Source of the DNA: Burkholderia sp. BCC1644
Lineage (GTDB): Bacteria > Pseudomonadota > Gammaproteobacteria > Burkholderiales > Burkholderiaceae
Direction of reading: 5' to 3'
DNA: 64,000 bases
NCBI RefSeq assembly: GCF_902833225.1
Contig: NZ_CADFEI010000015.1
Span: forward strand, 1-64,000
In this document: positions 42,212-51,142 of the stretch, in pieces
How positions within the stretch are numbered: the first letter of the stretch is position 1
Layout: each line of letters begins with the position of its first letter
Position numbers and translations under genes: made by a program
The notes under the pieces: model-generated
Told to the model about the DNA's origin: nothing
The model's database searches: none
What the model saw: the letters and a program-made list of their open reading frames with translations, nothing else

Positions 42212-43366
42212 TCAGAACTTGTGGCGGATCGCGGCGCGCACCGCGAACTGGTTCGACGACGCGGACGGGCCGTCCGTCCCGACGACATAACCGCCGTCGG
42301 CCGCCGTACCGGTCTTGTCGCCGGCCACCTTCTGCCACGCGCCCTGCAGGTACACGTCGGTGCGCTTCGACAGGCTGTAGTCGGCCATCAGGCCGACCGT
42401 GTGGTACTTCGGCTTGAACGAGCCGGCAGCCGCATCGAACTTGCCGTCCGTGTACACGTACTGCGCGCCGAGATAGAAATCGGGCGTGAGCTGGTACTTG
42501 CCGTTGATCTCGAAGTTCTGGAACTTGGTCGCGGTCAGCCCGAGGCCGGCGAACGTCGAGGCCGGCAGGTAGACGGTCGACACCGGGTTCTTCACGTCCG
42601 TCTTCGTGTAGACGAAGCCGACGGTGGCCGGGCCGAACGTGTAGTTCACGCCGCCGCCGAAGATGCGCAGGCGGTCGGCGACGAAGTTCGCGTCGTCGGC
42701 CGCGATCGCGCCCGCATTGCCGATGCCCGGGTTGTTCGCCTGCAGGTACGCGGCCGCGACCTGCAGCCCGGCCAGCGAATACTGCGCGCCGATGCTGTAC
42801 TGGCGGTTGTTCGAGAAGCCCGTGCTGTTGCTGAAGCTGTACGTGCCGCCGAACGTCAGGCCGTTCCAGTCGGGGCTCGCGTACTTGACCGTGTTGTTGA
42901 CGCGGAACGAATTGTCCGTGTTGTCGTTGTCGAACGGGTGCGAGAACAGCGTGCCGCCCCAGTTGCCGTTCGCGGTCAACGGCGCGAGATAGTCGACGAC
43001 GGAGTCGTACTGGCGACCGAAGGTCAGCGTGCCGAAGCGCGACTGGCTCAGCCCGACGAACGCCTGGCGGCCGAACATGCGGCCGCCCTGGCCGAGCCGG
43101 CCGTTGTTCACGTCAAAACCGTTTTCCAGCGTGAAGATCGCCTTCAGCCCGCCGCCGAGATCCTCGCTGCCCTTCAGGCCCCAGCGGCTGCCCTGGGCGT
43201 AGCCGCTCGCGAGCTGGTAATTCGTCTTTCCGACCCCATTGACGTTGACGTTGTTCGTGTAATTGAAGCCTTCGTCGATCAGGCCGTACAGCGTCACGCT
43301 GTTCTGGGCAAAGGCCGGCGCGGCGAAGGCAGCGAGCGCGGCGGCAAAAATGACGTGCTTCTTCAT
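42212..43366 (-). CDS. Gram-negative porin (Burkholderia OmpC-like)
   Basis: 384 residues with a signal peptide (MKKHVIFAAALAAFAAPAFA, cleavage 20/21). The mature protein starts QNSVTLYGLIDEG, typical of beta-proteobacterial general porins, continues with alternating strands and loops, and ends in IRHKF with the C-terminal phenylalanine needed for outer-membrane insertion. Trimeric 16-strand barrel expected. GGAG before the ATG. No neighbour suggests a specific solute; expression is probably monocistronic. Confidence 0.92.
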   Translation of the reverse strand: MKKHVIFAAALAAFAAPAFAQNSVTLYGLIDEGFNYTNNVNVNGVGKTNYQLASGYAQGSRWGLKGSEDLGGGLKAIFTLENGFDVNNGRLGQGGRMFGRQAFVGLSQSRFGTLTFGRQYDSVVDYLAPLTANGNWGGTLFSHPFDNDNTDNSFRVNNTVKYASPDWNGLTFGGTYSFSNSTGFSNNRQYSIGAQYSLAGLQVAAAYLQANNPGIGNAGAIAADDANFVADRLRIFGGGVNYTFGPATVGFVYTKTDVKNPVSTVYLPASTFAGLGLTATKFQNFEINGKYQLTPDFYLGAQYVYTDGKFDAAAGSFKPKYHTVGLMADYSLSKRTDVYLQGAWQKVAGDKTGTAADGGYVVGTDGPSASSNQFAVRAAIRHKF

Positions 43367-43747
43367 GACGGATCTCCGGAGCCGAGGGCCGGGCGGGCCG
43401 AGCGCCCGGCGAATGTTTGATCTGTTGTATGTGTGGCCCGCAGGGCGGACGACGCGGTGTGCGGCCGCGTGAGGACAAAATGGTGTCACGTCGCAAACCG
43501 TCCGTCCATCGGGGGTTCGTCACCGCGCGCAAAGCGTTGCGCTCGTCCAACTGCCCCGTTGCGCGGATAGCCTGACCGGGCTTATCGGCAGCGGCAGGCA
43601 GGCCCGCCATCCGCGTAAACCCGGCAGGCGTCGCATCGGTGGCACAATGCGCATCCGTTCGCCATTTCTTCACGAAGTCATGCTTCACCCCGATTCATGC
43701 GCGGCATGCGCCGGCCGCGCCCGCGGCCCGCGCCGGCAGGCGGCCCG
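43367..43747. other. Divergent intergenic region (porin / OpgC)
   Basis: 381 bases that must hold the porin promoter and the OpgC promoter. No small gene, RNA or strong palindrome was seen. Confidence 0.5.
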
Positions 43748-44845
43748 ATGACCGCGCCCGCCCGGGCCGGCCGCTACGCCGAACTCGATTTCTTCCGCGG
43801 CCTCGTGCTGCTCGTCATCGTCGTCGACCATATCGGCGGCAGCATCCTGTCGCGCGTGACGCTGCATGCGTACGCGCTGTGCGACGCGGCCGAGGTGTTC
43901 GTGTTCCTCGGCGGCTTCGCGACCGCCATTGCGTACAACTCGCTCGCCGAGCGGCACGACGAGGCCGCCGCGCGTCAGCGCTTCATCCGGCGCGCGTTCG
44001 AGATCTATCGCGCGTTCCTCGTGACGGCCGGGCTGATGCTGCTGATCACCGCCGCGCTGAACGCGTTCGCGATCGACGGCCCGAACATGCCGACCAACGA
44101 CCTCGACGGCCTGCTGCACAAACCGCTCGCCGCGCTGCGCGACATCCTGCTGTTCCGCCGCCAGCCGTACCTCGCGTCGGTGCTGCCGATGTACGCGTTC
44201 TTCGCGCTGCTCGTCCCGCTCGCGCTGCCGCTCGCGCGCACGCAGCCGTGGCTGATGCTCGCGTTCAGCGGATCGCTCTGGTATGCGGCGCCGCACGTCG
44301 CGCGCTTCCTGCCGACCGTCGAAGGCGCGCCGTGGGATTTCAACCCGTTCGCGTGGCAGTTCCTGTTCGTGCTCGGCGTGATTGCGCGCTGCCAGCCCGT
44401 GTACCAGACGCTCGCGCCCAAGCCGCAGGGCTGGCTGCTGACGGCCTTGTCGATCGCGATCGTCGCGGCCGGCGCGTACTACCGGCTGCGCATCGAACCC
44501 TTCCCGACCGATCCGTCGATCAAGCAGAACCTCGGCGCGCTGCGCCTCGTGAACTTCCTCGCGATCGCATGGCTCGCCGCCAAGCTCGTGCACCTCGGCT
44601 GGATGAAGAAGGTCGCGCACGCGATGCCGTGGATCGGCACGATCGGCCGGCAGGGGCTGCTGTGCTTCGTCGCGGGCACCGGCATCTCGCTCGCGGTCGA
44701 TTCGCTGCTTTACCAGGCGACCGAAGGCTATCTCGACGTGAAGCTCGGCCTGGCCGCCGACGTCGTCGCGATGGGCCTGCTGTATCTCGTGGCCAAACTC
44801 TACGGGCCGCTCGTCGCGCGGCTGCCGTTCCGTTCGCGGCGATGA
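43748..44845 (+). CDS. OpgC-family membrane acyltransferase-like protein
   Basis: 365 residues, about ten hydrophobic helices. The first helix carries YAELDFFRGLVLLVIVVDHIGGS, the OpgC signature with the conserved Asp-His; in OpgC proteins this family adds succinyl groups to periplasmic glucans. The start is ATG 43748 (MTAPARAGRY), since the preceding residues are a proline/arginine extension. An exported esterase-type gene starts 61 bases after the stop. Function here may be acylation of a glucan or other surface polymer. No opgG/opgH genes are near. Confidence 0.88.
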   Translation: MTAPARAGRYAELDFFRGLVLLVIVVDHIGGSILSRVTLHAYALCDAAEVFVFLGGFATAIAYNSLAERHDEAAARQRFIRRAFEIYRAFLVTAGLMLLITAALNAFAIDGPNMPTNDLDGLLHKPLAALRDILLFRRQPYLASVLPMYAFFALLVPLALPLARTQPWLMLAFSGSLWYAAPHVARFLPTVEGAPWDFNPFAWQFLFVLGVIARCQPVYQTLAPKPQGWLLTALSIAIVAAGAYYRLRIEPFPTDPSIKQNLGALRLVNFLAIAWLAAKLVHLGWMKKVAHAMPWIGTIGRQGLLCFVAGTGISLAVDSLLYQATEGYLDVKLGLAADVVAMGLLYLVAKLYGPLVARLPFRSRR

Positions 44846-44906
44846 CGCGCCGCGCCGTCATGCGCCGCTGCTACGATAGCCGGCGCCTCTCCTGAAACGT
44901 TTCGCC

Positions 44907-45842
44907 ATGCGCCGACTCGCCCTTCCGTTCGCCATCGCCCTGATCGCCGGCTCCATCGCCACCGCCCGCGCCACGCCGGCCGCGCCGCCGGTCTCGCCCG
45001 TGCCGCCGCCACCGGCCGTCCAGACCGCGACGACGCCGTCGACCGCCCAGGAGCCGCCGGTCAACCCGGGCAGCAGCATCGTGCTGCGCACGTTCCGGTC
45101 GGCGTCGCTGAAGCGCGAATGGTCGTACACGGTCTACCTGCCGCCCGGCTACAACCCGGAAGGCGCGCGCTACCCCGTGATGTATCTGCTGCACGGCAAT
45201 GCCGGCAATGCGAACGACTGGGTCACGCAGGGCCGGCTGCAGGCCACCGCCGACACGCTGATCGAGCGCCGCGAGATTCCGCCCGTCGTGATCGTGATGC
45301 CGCAGGGCGGCACCGACTGGTACGTCGACCGCAAGGAGAAGATGCAGAGTGCGTTCCTCAACGACCTGCTGCCCGAGGTCGAAGCACACTTCGCGGTGTC
45401 GAACCAGCGCGCGGGCCGCGCGATCGGCGGCGTGTCGATGGGCGGCTTCGGCGCGCTGCGCTTTTCGCTGCTCGAGCCGGGGCTGTTCTGCGGCGCGATG
45501 CTGCTGAGCCCCGCGATCTATGCGAACGAGCCGCCGCTCAATTCCGCCGCGCGTTATGTCGGCGTGTTCGGCGACCGGCAGTTCGACGCGCGCGTGTGGC
45601 ACGAGCTCAACTACCCGGCGCTGCTGCGTGGCTATTTCGCGCGCACCTGGCGCGTGCCGATGTTCATCGCGGCCGGCGACGACGACCTGACGATCCAGGC
45701 GGAGTCGAGCGTGCTGTACACGCACCTGCGCCGCGCGCAGAACCCGGCCGAGTTGCGCATCGTCGACGGCGGGCATACGTGGGACGTGTGGCGCGGGTTG
45801 CTCGGGCAGGGGCTGAAGTACGCGCTCGAGTGCGTGAAGTAA
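44907..45842 (+). CDS. Exported alpha/beta-hydrolase esterase (esterase D/antigen-85-like)
   Basis: 311 residues. A signal peptide (MRRLALPFAIALIAGSI to ARA) and a proline-rich linker (24-52) precede an alpha/beta-hydrolase domain. Nucleophile motif GVSMGGFG (Ser177), acid region AAGDDDLT, and catalytic His290 in DGGHTWDVW. The oxyanion strand reads YLLHGNAGNANDW. Proteins of this group cleave or transfer acyl groups in the periplasm (esterase D, IroE, mycolyltransferases). It follows OpgC by 61 bases, so the pair may add and remove acyl decorations on the same polymer. That pairing is an inference. Confidence 0.88.
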   Translation: MRRLALPFAIALIAGSIATARATPAAPPVSPVPPPPAVQTATTPSTAQEPPVNPGSSIVLRTFRSASLKREWSYTVYLPPGYNPEGARYPVMYLLHGNAGNANDWVTQGRLQATADTLIERREIPPVVIVMPQGGTDWYVDRKEKMQSAFLNDLLPEVEAHFAVSNQRAGRAIGGVSMGGFGALRFSLLEPGLFCGAMLLSPAIYANEPPLNSAARYVGVFGDRQFDARVWHELNYPALLRGYFARTWRVPMFIAAGDDDLTIQAESSVLYTHLRRAQNPAELRIVDGGHTWDVWRGLLGQGLKYALECVK

Positions 45843-45950
45843 GTGCGGGCGGGCGTTGCCGCGCCCGCTTTCTCTTGACCGGCAGAGAGCCGGTGAACGC
45901 AAGATCCTGCGCGAGTCATCCCCACGCGCCTGTCGCGCCCGCCATTGCGT

Positions 45951-47165
45951 TCAAAGCCACGTGCCGCCCTGCCGCTCGCTCGGCTCCTCGTCGAGCGCGT
46001 CGAAGTCGTGAATCCAGTCCAGGTGATGCAGCACGCTCTCGCGTTCGGCCAGACGCGCGTTGCGCGCCTGCGCGGCCGGTCCATCCGGCAGGTGCAGCAC
46101 GTCGGCCGCCGAGATCGACGCGTACTGCACCTTGCGCGTGCGGCCGCGACGCAGCCGCTCGTAGGCTTCCTGCGCTTCGCGCCAGTTGCCCGGCCCGGCC
46201 TTCGCGAGCTGCGCCGCCAGGACCACCGCATCCTCGATCGACTGATTCGCGCCCTGCCCGTGGTGCGGCACCAACGCATGCGCGGCATCGCCGATCAGCG
46301 TCACGCGCCCGCGGCTCCAGCGGCCGAGCGGCGGACGGTGGAACAGCCCCCAGCGCTGGCTGACCGGCACCGCGGTGATCATCTGCACCACGGCCGGATG
46401 CCAGTCCCTGAATACCCGCAGTTGCTCGCCCTCTTCGGCCGGCATGACCCAGTCGCGCGACGGCCACGGTGACGGATGCCGCTCGACCAGCAGGAAGTTC
46501 TGGTCGCCGTCGTCGCCGATCGGATAGTGCAGCAGATGCCCGTGCGGCCCGACCCAGAACTGGATCGTGTCGGGATCGGGCAGCAGGTCCATGCGCGCGG
46601 CCGGCACCACGCCGCGAAAGCCCGAGCAGCCCGAATACAGTGCATCGTCGTAGCCGAGCATCCAGCGCCGCGTAATCGAACGCGCACCGTCCGCGCCGAT
46701 CACGAGATCGGCCTCGACGCGCGCGCCGTTGTCGAACGACAGCGTGACACGATCGGGATGCTGCGCGAGATCGACCAGACGATGGCCGAGATGGATGCAT
46801 TCGAGACCGACCGCCTTCGACAGCACGGCCTGCAGATCCGCGCGATGCACACCCCAGTACGCGCCGCCGAATTGCCGGCGATAGTCGGGTTCGCCGCGAT
46901 GATGGCCGATCACCGCGCCGCTGCGCCCGTCGCGATACACGAGGCCCGGGATGTCGGCACACACCGCATCGAAGGCCGCGCGCAAGCCCATGCGTTCGTA
47001 AAAGCGCGTCGCATTGGCCGACAGCGCGACGGCCGCGCCGACTTCGCGCAATTCATGAGTCTGTTCGTAGAGTTGTGCGTCGATGCCGTGCTCGCGCAAT
47101 GCGAGCGCGAGGGTCAGGCCGCCGATGCCGGCGCCGACGATCGCAATCTTCAGGTTCGTCTGCAT
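45951..47165 (-). CDS. FAD-dependent monooxygenase (3-hydroxybenzoate 6-hydroxylase/salicylate hydroxylase type)
   Basis: 404 residues, class A flavoprotein hydroxylase. Dinucleotide motif AIVGAGIGGLTLALALREHGI near the N terminus, the middle DG motif (DLVIGADGARSITR), and GDAAHALVPHHGQGANQSIEDA near residue 285 are complete. The aromatic acid ring-hydroxylating branch (salicylate or 3-hydroxybenzoate) is the best match by pattern. Start at ATG 47163-47165 with GGAG eleven bases upstream; an ATG at 47189 adds eight residues. It is divergent from a LysR gene in the manner of catabolic operons, but no ring-cleavage genes are adjacent. Confidence 0.88.
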   Translation of the reverse strand: MQTNLKIAIVGAGIGGLTLALALREHGIDAQLYEQTHELREVGAAVALSANATRFYERMGLRAAFDAVCADIPGLVYRDGRSGAVIGHHRGEPDYRRQFGGAYWGVHRADLQAVLSKAVGLECIHLGHRLVDLAQHPDRVTLSFDNGARVEADLVIGADGARSITRRWMLGYDDALYSGCSGFRGVVPAARMDLLPDPDTIQFWVGPHGHLLHYPIGDDGDQNFLLVERHPSPWPSRDWVMPAEEGEQLRVFRDWHPAVVQMITAVPVSQRWGLFHRPPLGRWSRGRVTLIGDAAHALVPHHGQGANQSIEDAVVLAAQLAKAGPGNWREAQEAYERLRRGRTRKVQYASISAADVLHLPDGPAAQARNARLAERESVLHHLDWIHDFDALDEEPSERQGGTWL

Positions 47166-47282
47166 GATGAAGGTGTCTCCGATCTTCATATGTGGGGTCC
47201 GCGACTTGCGCAGCGGTCATGTCGAATGCATGTGCCGTATCGGTATTTTCAGGAGTGGACTTTCATCCCGCAATAAAATGAA

Positions 47283-47297
47283 ATGAATCTGCTTCAT
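47283..47297. promoter_or_regulatory. Possible LysR site between monooxygenase and LysR
   Basis: ATGAA (47283-47287) and TTCAT (47293-47297) form a small dyad, in an AT-rich stretch 35 bases before the LysR start. The position fits autoregulation by LTTR binding but the site is weak. Confidence 0.35.
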
Positions 47298-47331
47298 CAC
47301 GGAATGCAATGAACCGGGCCACGCAAAACCC

Positions 47332-48276
47332 ATGGAACTGAGCGAGATCGACCTCAACCTGCTGCTGCTTTTCCAGCGGCTGATGCAGGAGCGGCGCGTG
47401 TCGAGCGTCGCCGAACAGATGAACATGAGCCAGCCGGGCGTCAGCAACGCGCTCGCCAAACTGCGCCGCCGGCTCGGCGATCCGCTGTTCGTGCGCGGGC
47501 CCGGCGGCGTCGTGCCGACGCCATTTGCGCTGCAACTCGCCGAACCCGTGTCGCAGGCGCTCGCGACGCTGCACGCCGCGCTGAATCCCGAGACCGGATT
47601 CGACCCGCTGCGCGCCACGCGCACGCTGACCATCGGCATGACCGATATCGGCGAAGTCGTGTTCCTGCCCGCGCTGCTCGAATACCTGTCGCATGCGGCG
47701 CCGGGCATCGCGCTCAATACCGTCCGCGACACGAGCGTCAACCTCGGCGACGAGATGGCCGACGGCCGTGTCGATCTCGCGATCGGCCTGCTGCCGCAGC
47801 TCAAGGGCGGGTTCTATCAGCGCCGGCTGTTCGATCAGCGCTACGTGTGCCTGTTCAGGCGCGGCCATCCTCTCGAGGAAGCGCCGCTGACGGTCGAAGC
47901 CTGGCGCGACGCCGAGCATCTGGTCGTGGTGTCGGCCGGCACCGGACACGGGCAGGTGGACGAATGGCTGCAACGGCGCCGCGTGAAGCGCCAGGTGCGG
48001 CTGACGGTGCCGCATTTCATGAGCGTGGGCTACATCCTGCAACGCACCGACCTGATCGCAACGGTGCCCGAGCATCTCGCGCTGCAGCTCGCCGCGCCGT
48101 TTTCGCTCGGCTGGCGTGCGCTGCCCGTCACGCTGCCCGGTGCGCCGATCCACATGCTCTGGCATACGCGCGTCAACCAGGACGAAGGGAACCGGTGGCT
48201 GCGCGACGTGGTGGTCGACCTGTTCGCGGAGACGGGCGCGCGAGCGCGGAAGGCCTTGCCCGGCCGGAAGAAATAA
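47332..48276 (+). CDS. LysR-family regulator (NodD/MobR-like)
   Basis: 314 residues. The N terminus LSEIDLNLLLLFQRLMQERRVSSVAEQMNMSQPGVSNALAKLRRRLGD is of the NodD/NahR/LinR/MobR type. These activate aromatic degradation genes when an aromatic acid binds the C-terminal domain. Divergent from a flavin hydroxylase of the 3-hydroxybenzoate/salicylate class, which supports a substrate-responsive circuit. Confidence 0.9.
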   Translation: MELSEIDLNLLLLFQRLMQERRVSSVAEQMNMSQPGVSNALAKLRRRLGDPLFVRGPGGVVPTPFALQLAEPVSQALATLHAALNPETGFDPLRATRTLTIGMTDIGEVVFLPALLEYLSHAAPGIALNTVRDTSVNLGDEMADGRVDLAIGLLPQLKGGFYQRRLFDQRYVCLFRRGHPLEEAPLTVEAWRDAEHLVVVSAGTGHGQVDEWLQRRRVKRQVRLTVPHFMSVGYILQRTDLIATVPEHLALQLAAPFSLGWRALPVTLPGAPIHMLWHTRVNQDEGNRWLRDVVVDLFAETGARARKALPGRKK

Positions 48277-48416
48277 TCGCCGTCGCCGCGCGGTCGCACG
48301 CGCTTTGCGACATCGCTCGAATCCGTGCGCCGCGCATTTCGACTACATTGCCGAAGGGGTGACGCCCTCGAACCTCGGCCGCCTCGCTCCTCATTCAACC
48401 AGCAGGAAATCAAGCC

Positions 48417-49175
48417 ATGTCTGTCTCGAAGAAATTCGCAGCCGTCACGGGCGCCGGCTCCGGCATCGGTCGCGCAGCGGCCATCGCGCTCGCCCAGGCG
48501 GGATTCACCGTCGCGCTGCTCGGACGCAAGGAAGCATCGTTGCGCGAAACGCAGGACGCGATCCGCACCGCCGGCGGCGACGCGCAGGTGTTCCCCGCCG
48601 ACGTCACCGACGAAGCCTCGGTCGACCACGCGTTCGCGCAAATTGCGCAGCAGTTCGGCCGGCTGGATGTCCTGTTCAACAATGCCGGCCGCAATGCGCC
48701 TGTCGTGTCCCTCGACGAATACGACATCGACGTGTGGAACAGCGTCGTCGCGACGAACCTGACCGGCGTCTTTCTGTGTGCACGGGCCGCGTGGCGCCTG
48801 ATGAAAGCGCAGACGCCGCAGGGTGGCCGCATCATCAACAACGGCTCGATCTCCGCGCACGCGCCGCGCCCCGATACGATCGCGTACACGGCCACCAAGC
48901 ATGCGGTCACCGGCATCACCAAATCGCTGGCGCTCGATGGCCGCCGGTACAACATCGCGTGCGGCCAGATCGACATCGGCAACGCCGCGACGTCGCTCAC
49001 GGAACGGATGACGCAAGGCGTCCCGCAAGCGGACGGCAGCCTCGCGCCCGAGGCGCGCATGGACGTCACGCATGTCGCGAACGCGATCGTCCAGATGGCG
49101 AACCTGCCGCTGGACACGAACATCCTGACCATGACGATCATGGCGACCGCGATGCCGTTCGTCGGTCGCGGATAG
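48417..49175 (+). CDS. Short-chain dehydrogenase/reductase
   Basis: 252 residues, classical SDR: cofactor motif TGAGSGIGRA (about 11-20), NNAG (87-90), catalytic Ser143 (NGSISAHAP), Tyr156 and Lys160 (YTATK). Arg36 after the second strand (LLGRKE) suggests NADP(H). The tail has VANAIVQMANLPLDTNILTMTIMATAMPFVGRG, the usual SDR C terminus. Substrate not predictable. It lies downstream of the LysR gene on the same strand, 140 bases apart, so it may be separately expressed. Confidence 0.9.
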   Translation: MSVSKKFAAVTGAGSGIGRAAAIALAQAGFTVALLGRKEASLRETQDAIRTAGGDAQVFPADVTDEASVDHAFAQIAQQFGRLDVLFNNAGRNAPVVSLDEYDIDVWNSVVATNLTGVFLCARAAWRLMKAQTPQGGRIINNGSISAHAPRPDTIAYTATKHAVTGITKSLALDGRRYNIACGQIDIGNAATSLTERMTQGVPQADGSLAPEARMDVTHVANAIVQMANLPLDTNILTMTIMATAMPFVGRG

Positions 49176-49363
49176 AAACGCGCCGTGGCCTGCACGGGCG
49201 GACACGCTCACGGCAGCGGGCGATGCTCCCCCGCGCACAACACGGCGTTCCCTCGCTCATGTGGGTCTCGGCCGTCCACTATGGAGAGGGCAAACTCCGC
49301 GAACAACTCGTCTTTAGGGTGACAGCGGCCATCGGCGCGGCAATGCTGCGTATCGGATGAAAA

Positions 49364-49981
49364 ATGACTGACGTACCGTATTTCTCCCAATGGGAGTCAC
49401 GGATGCTGATCGACAAGTTTCTGTCCGGCGAACTTCGCTCGGAAGACGATCCGCTCTGGCACGAGTCGGGCGCCGGTAGCCCCGAGGAGTATGCTCAATG
49501 GAGTCCTCACATCTGCGGCATCGCATGCCTGAAGATGATGCTCGCGCATCGCACCAGACGCGTGGTCCCGCTGCTTGATCTGGTTCGCGATGCGGTGACC
49601 TTCGGCGTGTATCGCCCCGAACTGGGCGATGGCGGCAAACGTCTGTTATACCGCCCCTTCGTGCAATGGCTTGGCGAGCGCTTCGGGATTCGGGGCAGCG
49701 TCGTCGAGCATACGGAATCGGCGGGCCTCGAAGAAAGGCTTCGCGACGGGCACATGCTCATGGCCTCGGTCCATCCGGGAATCCGGCATCGCGATTTCGA
49801 GCCGCCGGGGCGTGGTGGCCATCTCGTACTTGTGCTCGGTGTGGACGCACAGTCCGGCGACTGGATCTTTCATAATCCGTCGGGATTTGAACTGCACACG
49901 CAGGAAAACGTGACGATGCGGCGCGACACCTTCGATCGTTACTTTGCCAATCGAGGGATCCTGATCGCCCCGCAGGATTGA
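49364..49981 (+). CDS. C39-like cysteine peptidase domain protein
   Basis: 205 residues, no signal peptide. The papain-like C39 pattern is visible: Gln45 (QWSPHICGIACLKMML) with Cys51 as nucleophile, His153 in GGHLVLVLGVD and Asn171 (FHNPSG). C39 domains cleave the double-glycine leader of bacteriocins when fused to ABC exporters; stand-alone versions like this are common but mostly uncharacterised. Its codons are less GC-biased than its neighbours, with more T in third positions, hinting at later acquisition. No bacteriocin precursor or exporter gene is adjacent. Ribosome site weak. Confidence 0.75.
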   Translation: MTDVPYFSQWESRMLIDKFLSGELRSEDDPLWHESGAGSPEEYAQWSPHICGIACLKMMLAHRTRRVVPLLDLVRDAVTFGVYRPELGDGGKRLLYRPFVQWLGERFGIRGSVVEHTESAGLEERLRDGHMLMASVHPGIRHRDFEPPGRGGHLVLVLGVDAQSGDWIFHNPSGFELHTQENVTMRRDTFDRYFANRGILIAPQD

Positions 49982-49987
49982 CTATCG

Positions 49988-51082
49988 TCAAACATCCGGA
50001 TCCGGAATCCGCGCCGACTGAATCACCACCAGCGTATCGCCCGCCTCGATCCTGCACGGCGGGTCCTCGTAGAACGAAAAGATCTTCCCGCAGCGATCGA
50101 GCCCGACCACGATCGCACCCGGCACGACGTTCGTCATGCAGCCGACCTCTTGCGGCATCGCCTCGCGCTCCAGCAGCGTCGCGCGCCCGCGCGTCGACAG
50201 CATGTCGTTCACGAACGGCACGATGTAGCGGCTGTGCACCGCATCCGCGAGCAGCAGCGCGCCGATCTTCGTCGACGACACGATCACGTCCGCGCCGGCC
50301 TGCCGCAGTTGCCGCTGATACAGGTTCTCCTGGATCCGCACGACGATCTTCGTGTCGGGTGCAATGCTGCGCACCGACAGCGTCAGCAGGATCGCGGTCG
50401 GATCGTCGGTCACCGAAATGATCACGGCTTTCGCAGCACGCACCTGCGCCTGCTGCAGCAGATCCTCATGGGCAGGATCGCCAAGCAATCCGGTCACGCC
50501 GAGCGACGTCGCGGCTTCGAGCGCCTGCTGCTGCGAATCGATCACGATGATCGTCGCGGCATCGACGCCGCTTTCCAGCAGCTCGCGCACCGCGATCGAC
50601 CCCGACAGGCCATAACCGCACACGACGATGTGATCGGACAATTGCTTCTGCAGGCGTTTCATGCGGAATTCCTCGATGACGCGCTGGATCACGAACTGAT
50701 ACGCCGTGCCCAGGAAAATGAACCAGATGACGATACGGATCGGCACGATGAAGAACGCATCGAGCAGGCGGGCCCGCGCGGTGACGGGCACGATGTCGCC
50801 GTAGCCGACCGTCGCGACCGTCACCATCGTGAAGTACACGAGATCGGCGACGGTCATCGGCGTGCTCTTGGTCGAATCGCGCAGGCCATCGCGATCGAGA
50901 TACAGCACGATGAAAGCGAGCGTGCACAGCAGCACGACCGCGCCGAGGCGGAACATCAGCGTGCGCCGCGGCGACGTCGCGGGACGCGTGAACAGCGTGC
51001 GCGTGCGCGGCGCCTGCCACGGATTGCGGGCGCGACGCAGGCGCAAGCGCAACGAGCGGCGCTGGTCGGAAGGCGAGGCCAA
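49988..51082 (-). CDS. Potassium channel with RCK/TrkA-N domains (Kch-like)
   Basis: 364 residues. Basic N terminus (about 1-40), two membrane helices around the pore, K+ selectivity filter TVGYGD (91-96), then a RCK/TrkA-N domain (HIVVCGYGLSGSIAVREL, nucleotide motif) and a TrkA-C domain ending in DTLVVIQSARIPDPDV. The start is TTG at 51080-51082, supported by AGGAG eight bases upstream; the next in-frame Met is at residue 43 just before the first helix. Ligand-gated K+ flow is expected; gating ligand unknown. Confidence 0.9.
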   Translation of the reverse strand: MASPSDQRRSLRLRLRRARNPWQAPRTRTLFTRPATSPRRTLMFRLGAVVLLCTLAFIVLYLDRDGLRDSTKSTPMTVADLVYFTMVTVATVGYGDIVPVTARARLLDAFFIVPIRIVIWFIFLGTAYQFVIQRVIEEFRMKRLQKQLSDHIVVCGYGLSGSIAVRELLESGVDAATIIVIDSQQQALEAATSLGVTGLLGDPAHEDLLQQAQVRAAKAVIISVTDDPTAILLTLSVRSIAPDTKIVVRIQENLYQRQLRQAGADVIVSSTKIGALLLADAVHSRYIVPFVNDMLSTRGRATLLEREAMPQEVGCMTNVVPGAIVVGLDRCGKIFSFYEDPPCRIEAGDTLVVIQSARIPDPDV

Positions 51083-51142
51083 CGGGAAGTCTCCTGATGA
51101 ATGCGGGCTCGATTCTACGACGGGAACATGCTCACCCGGCCG

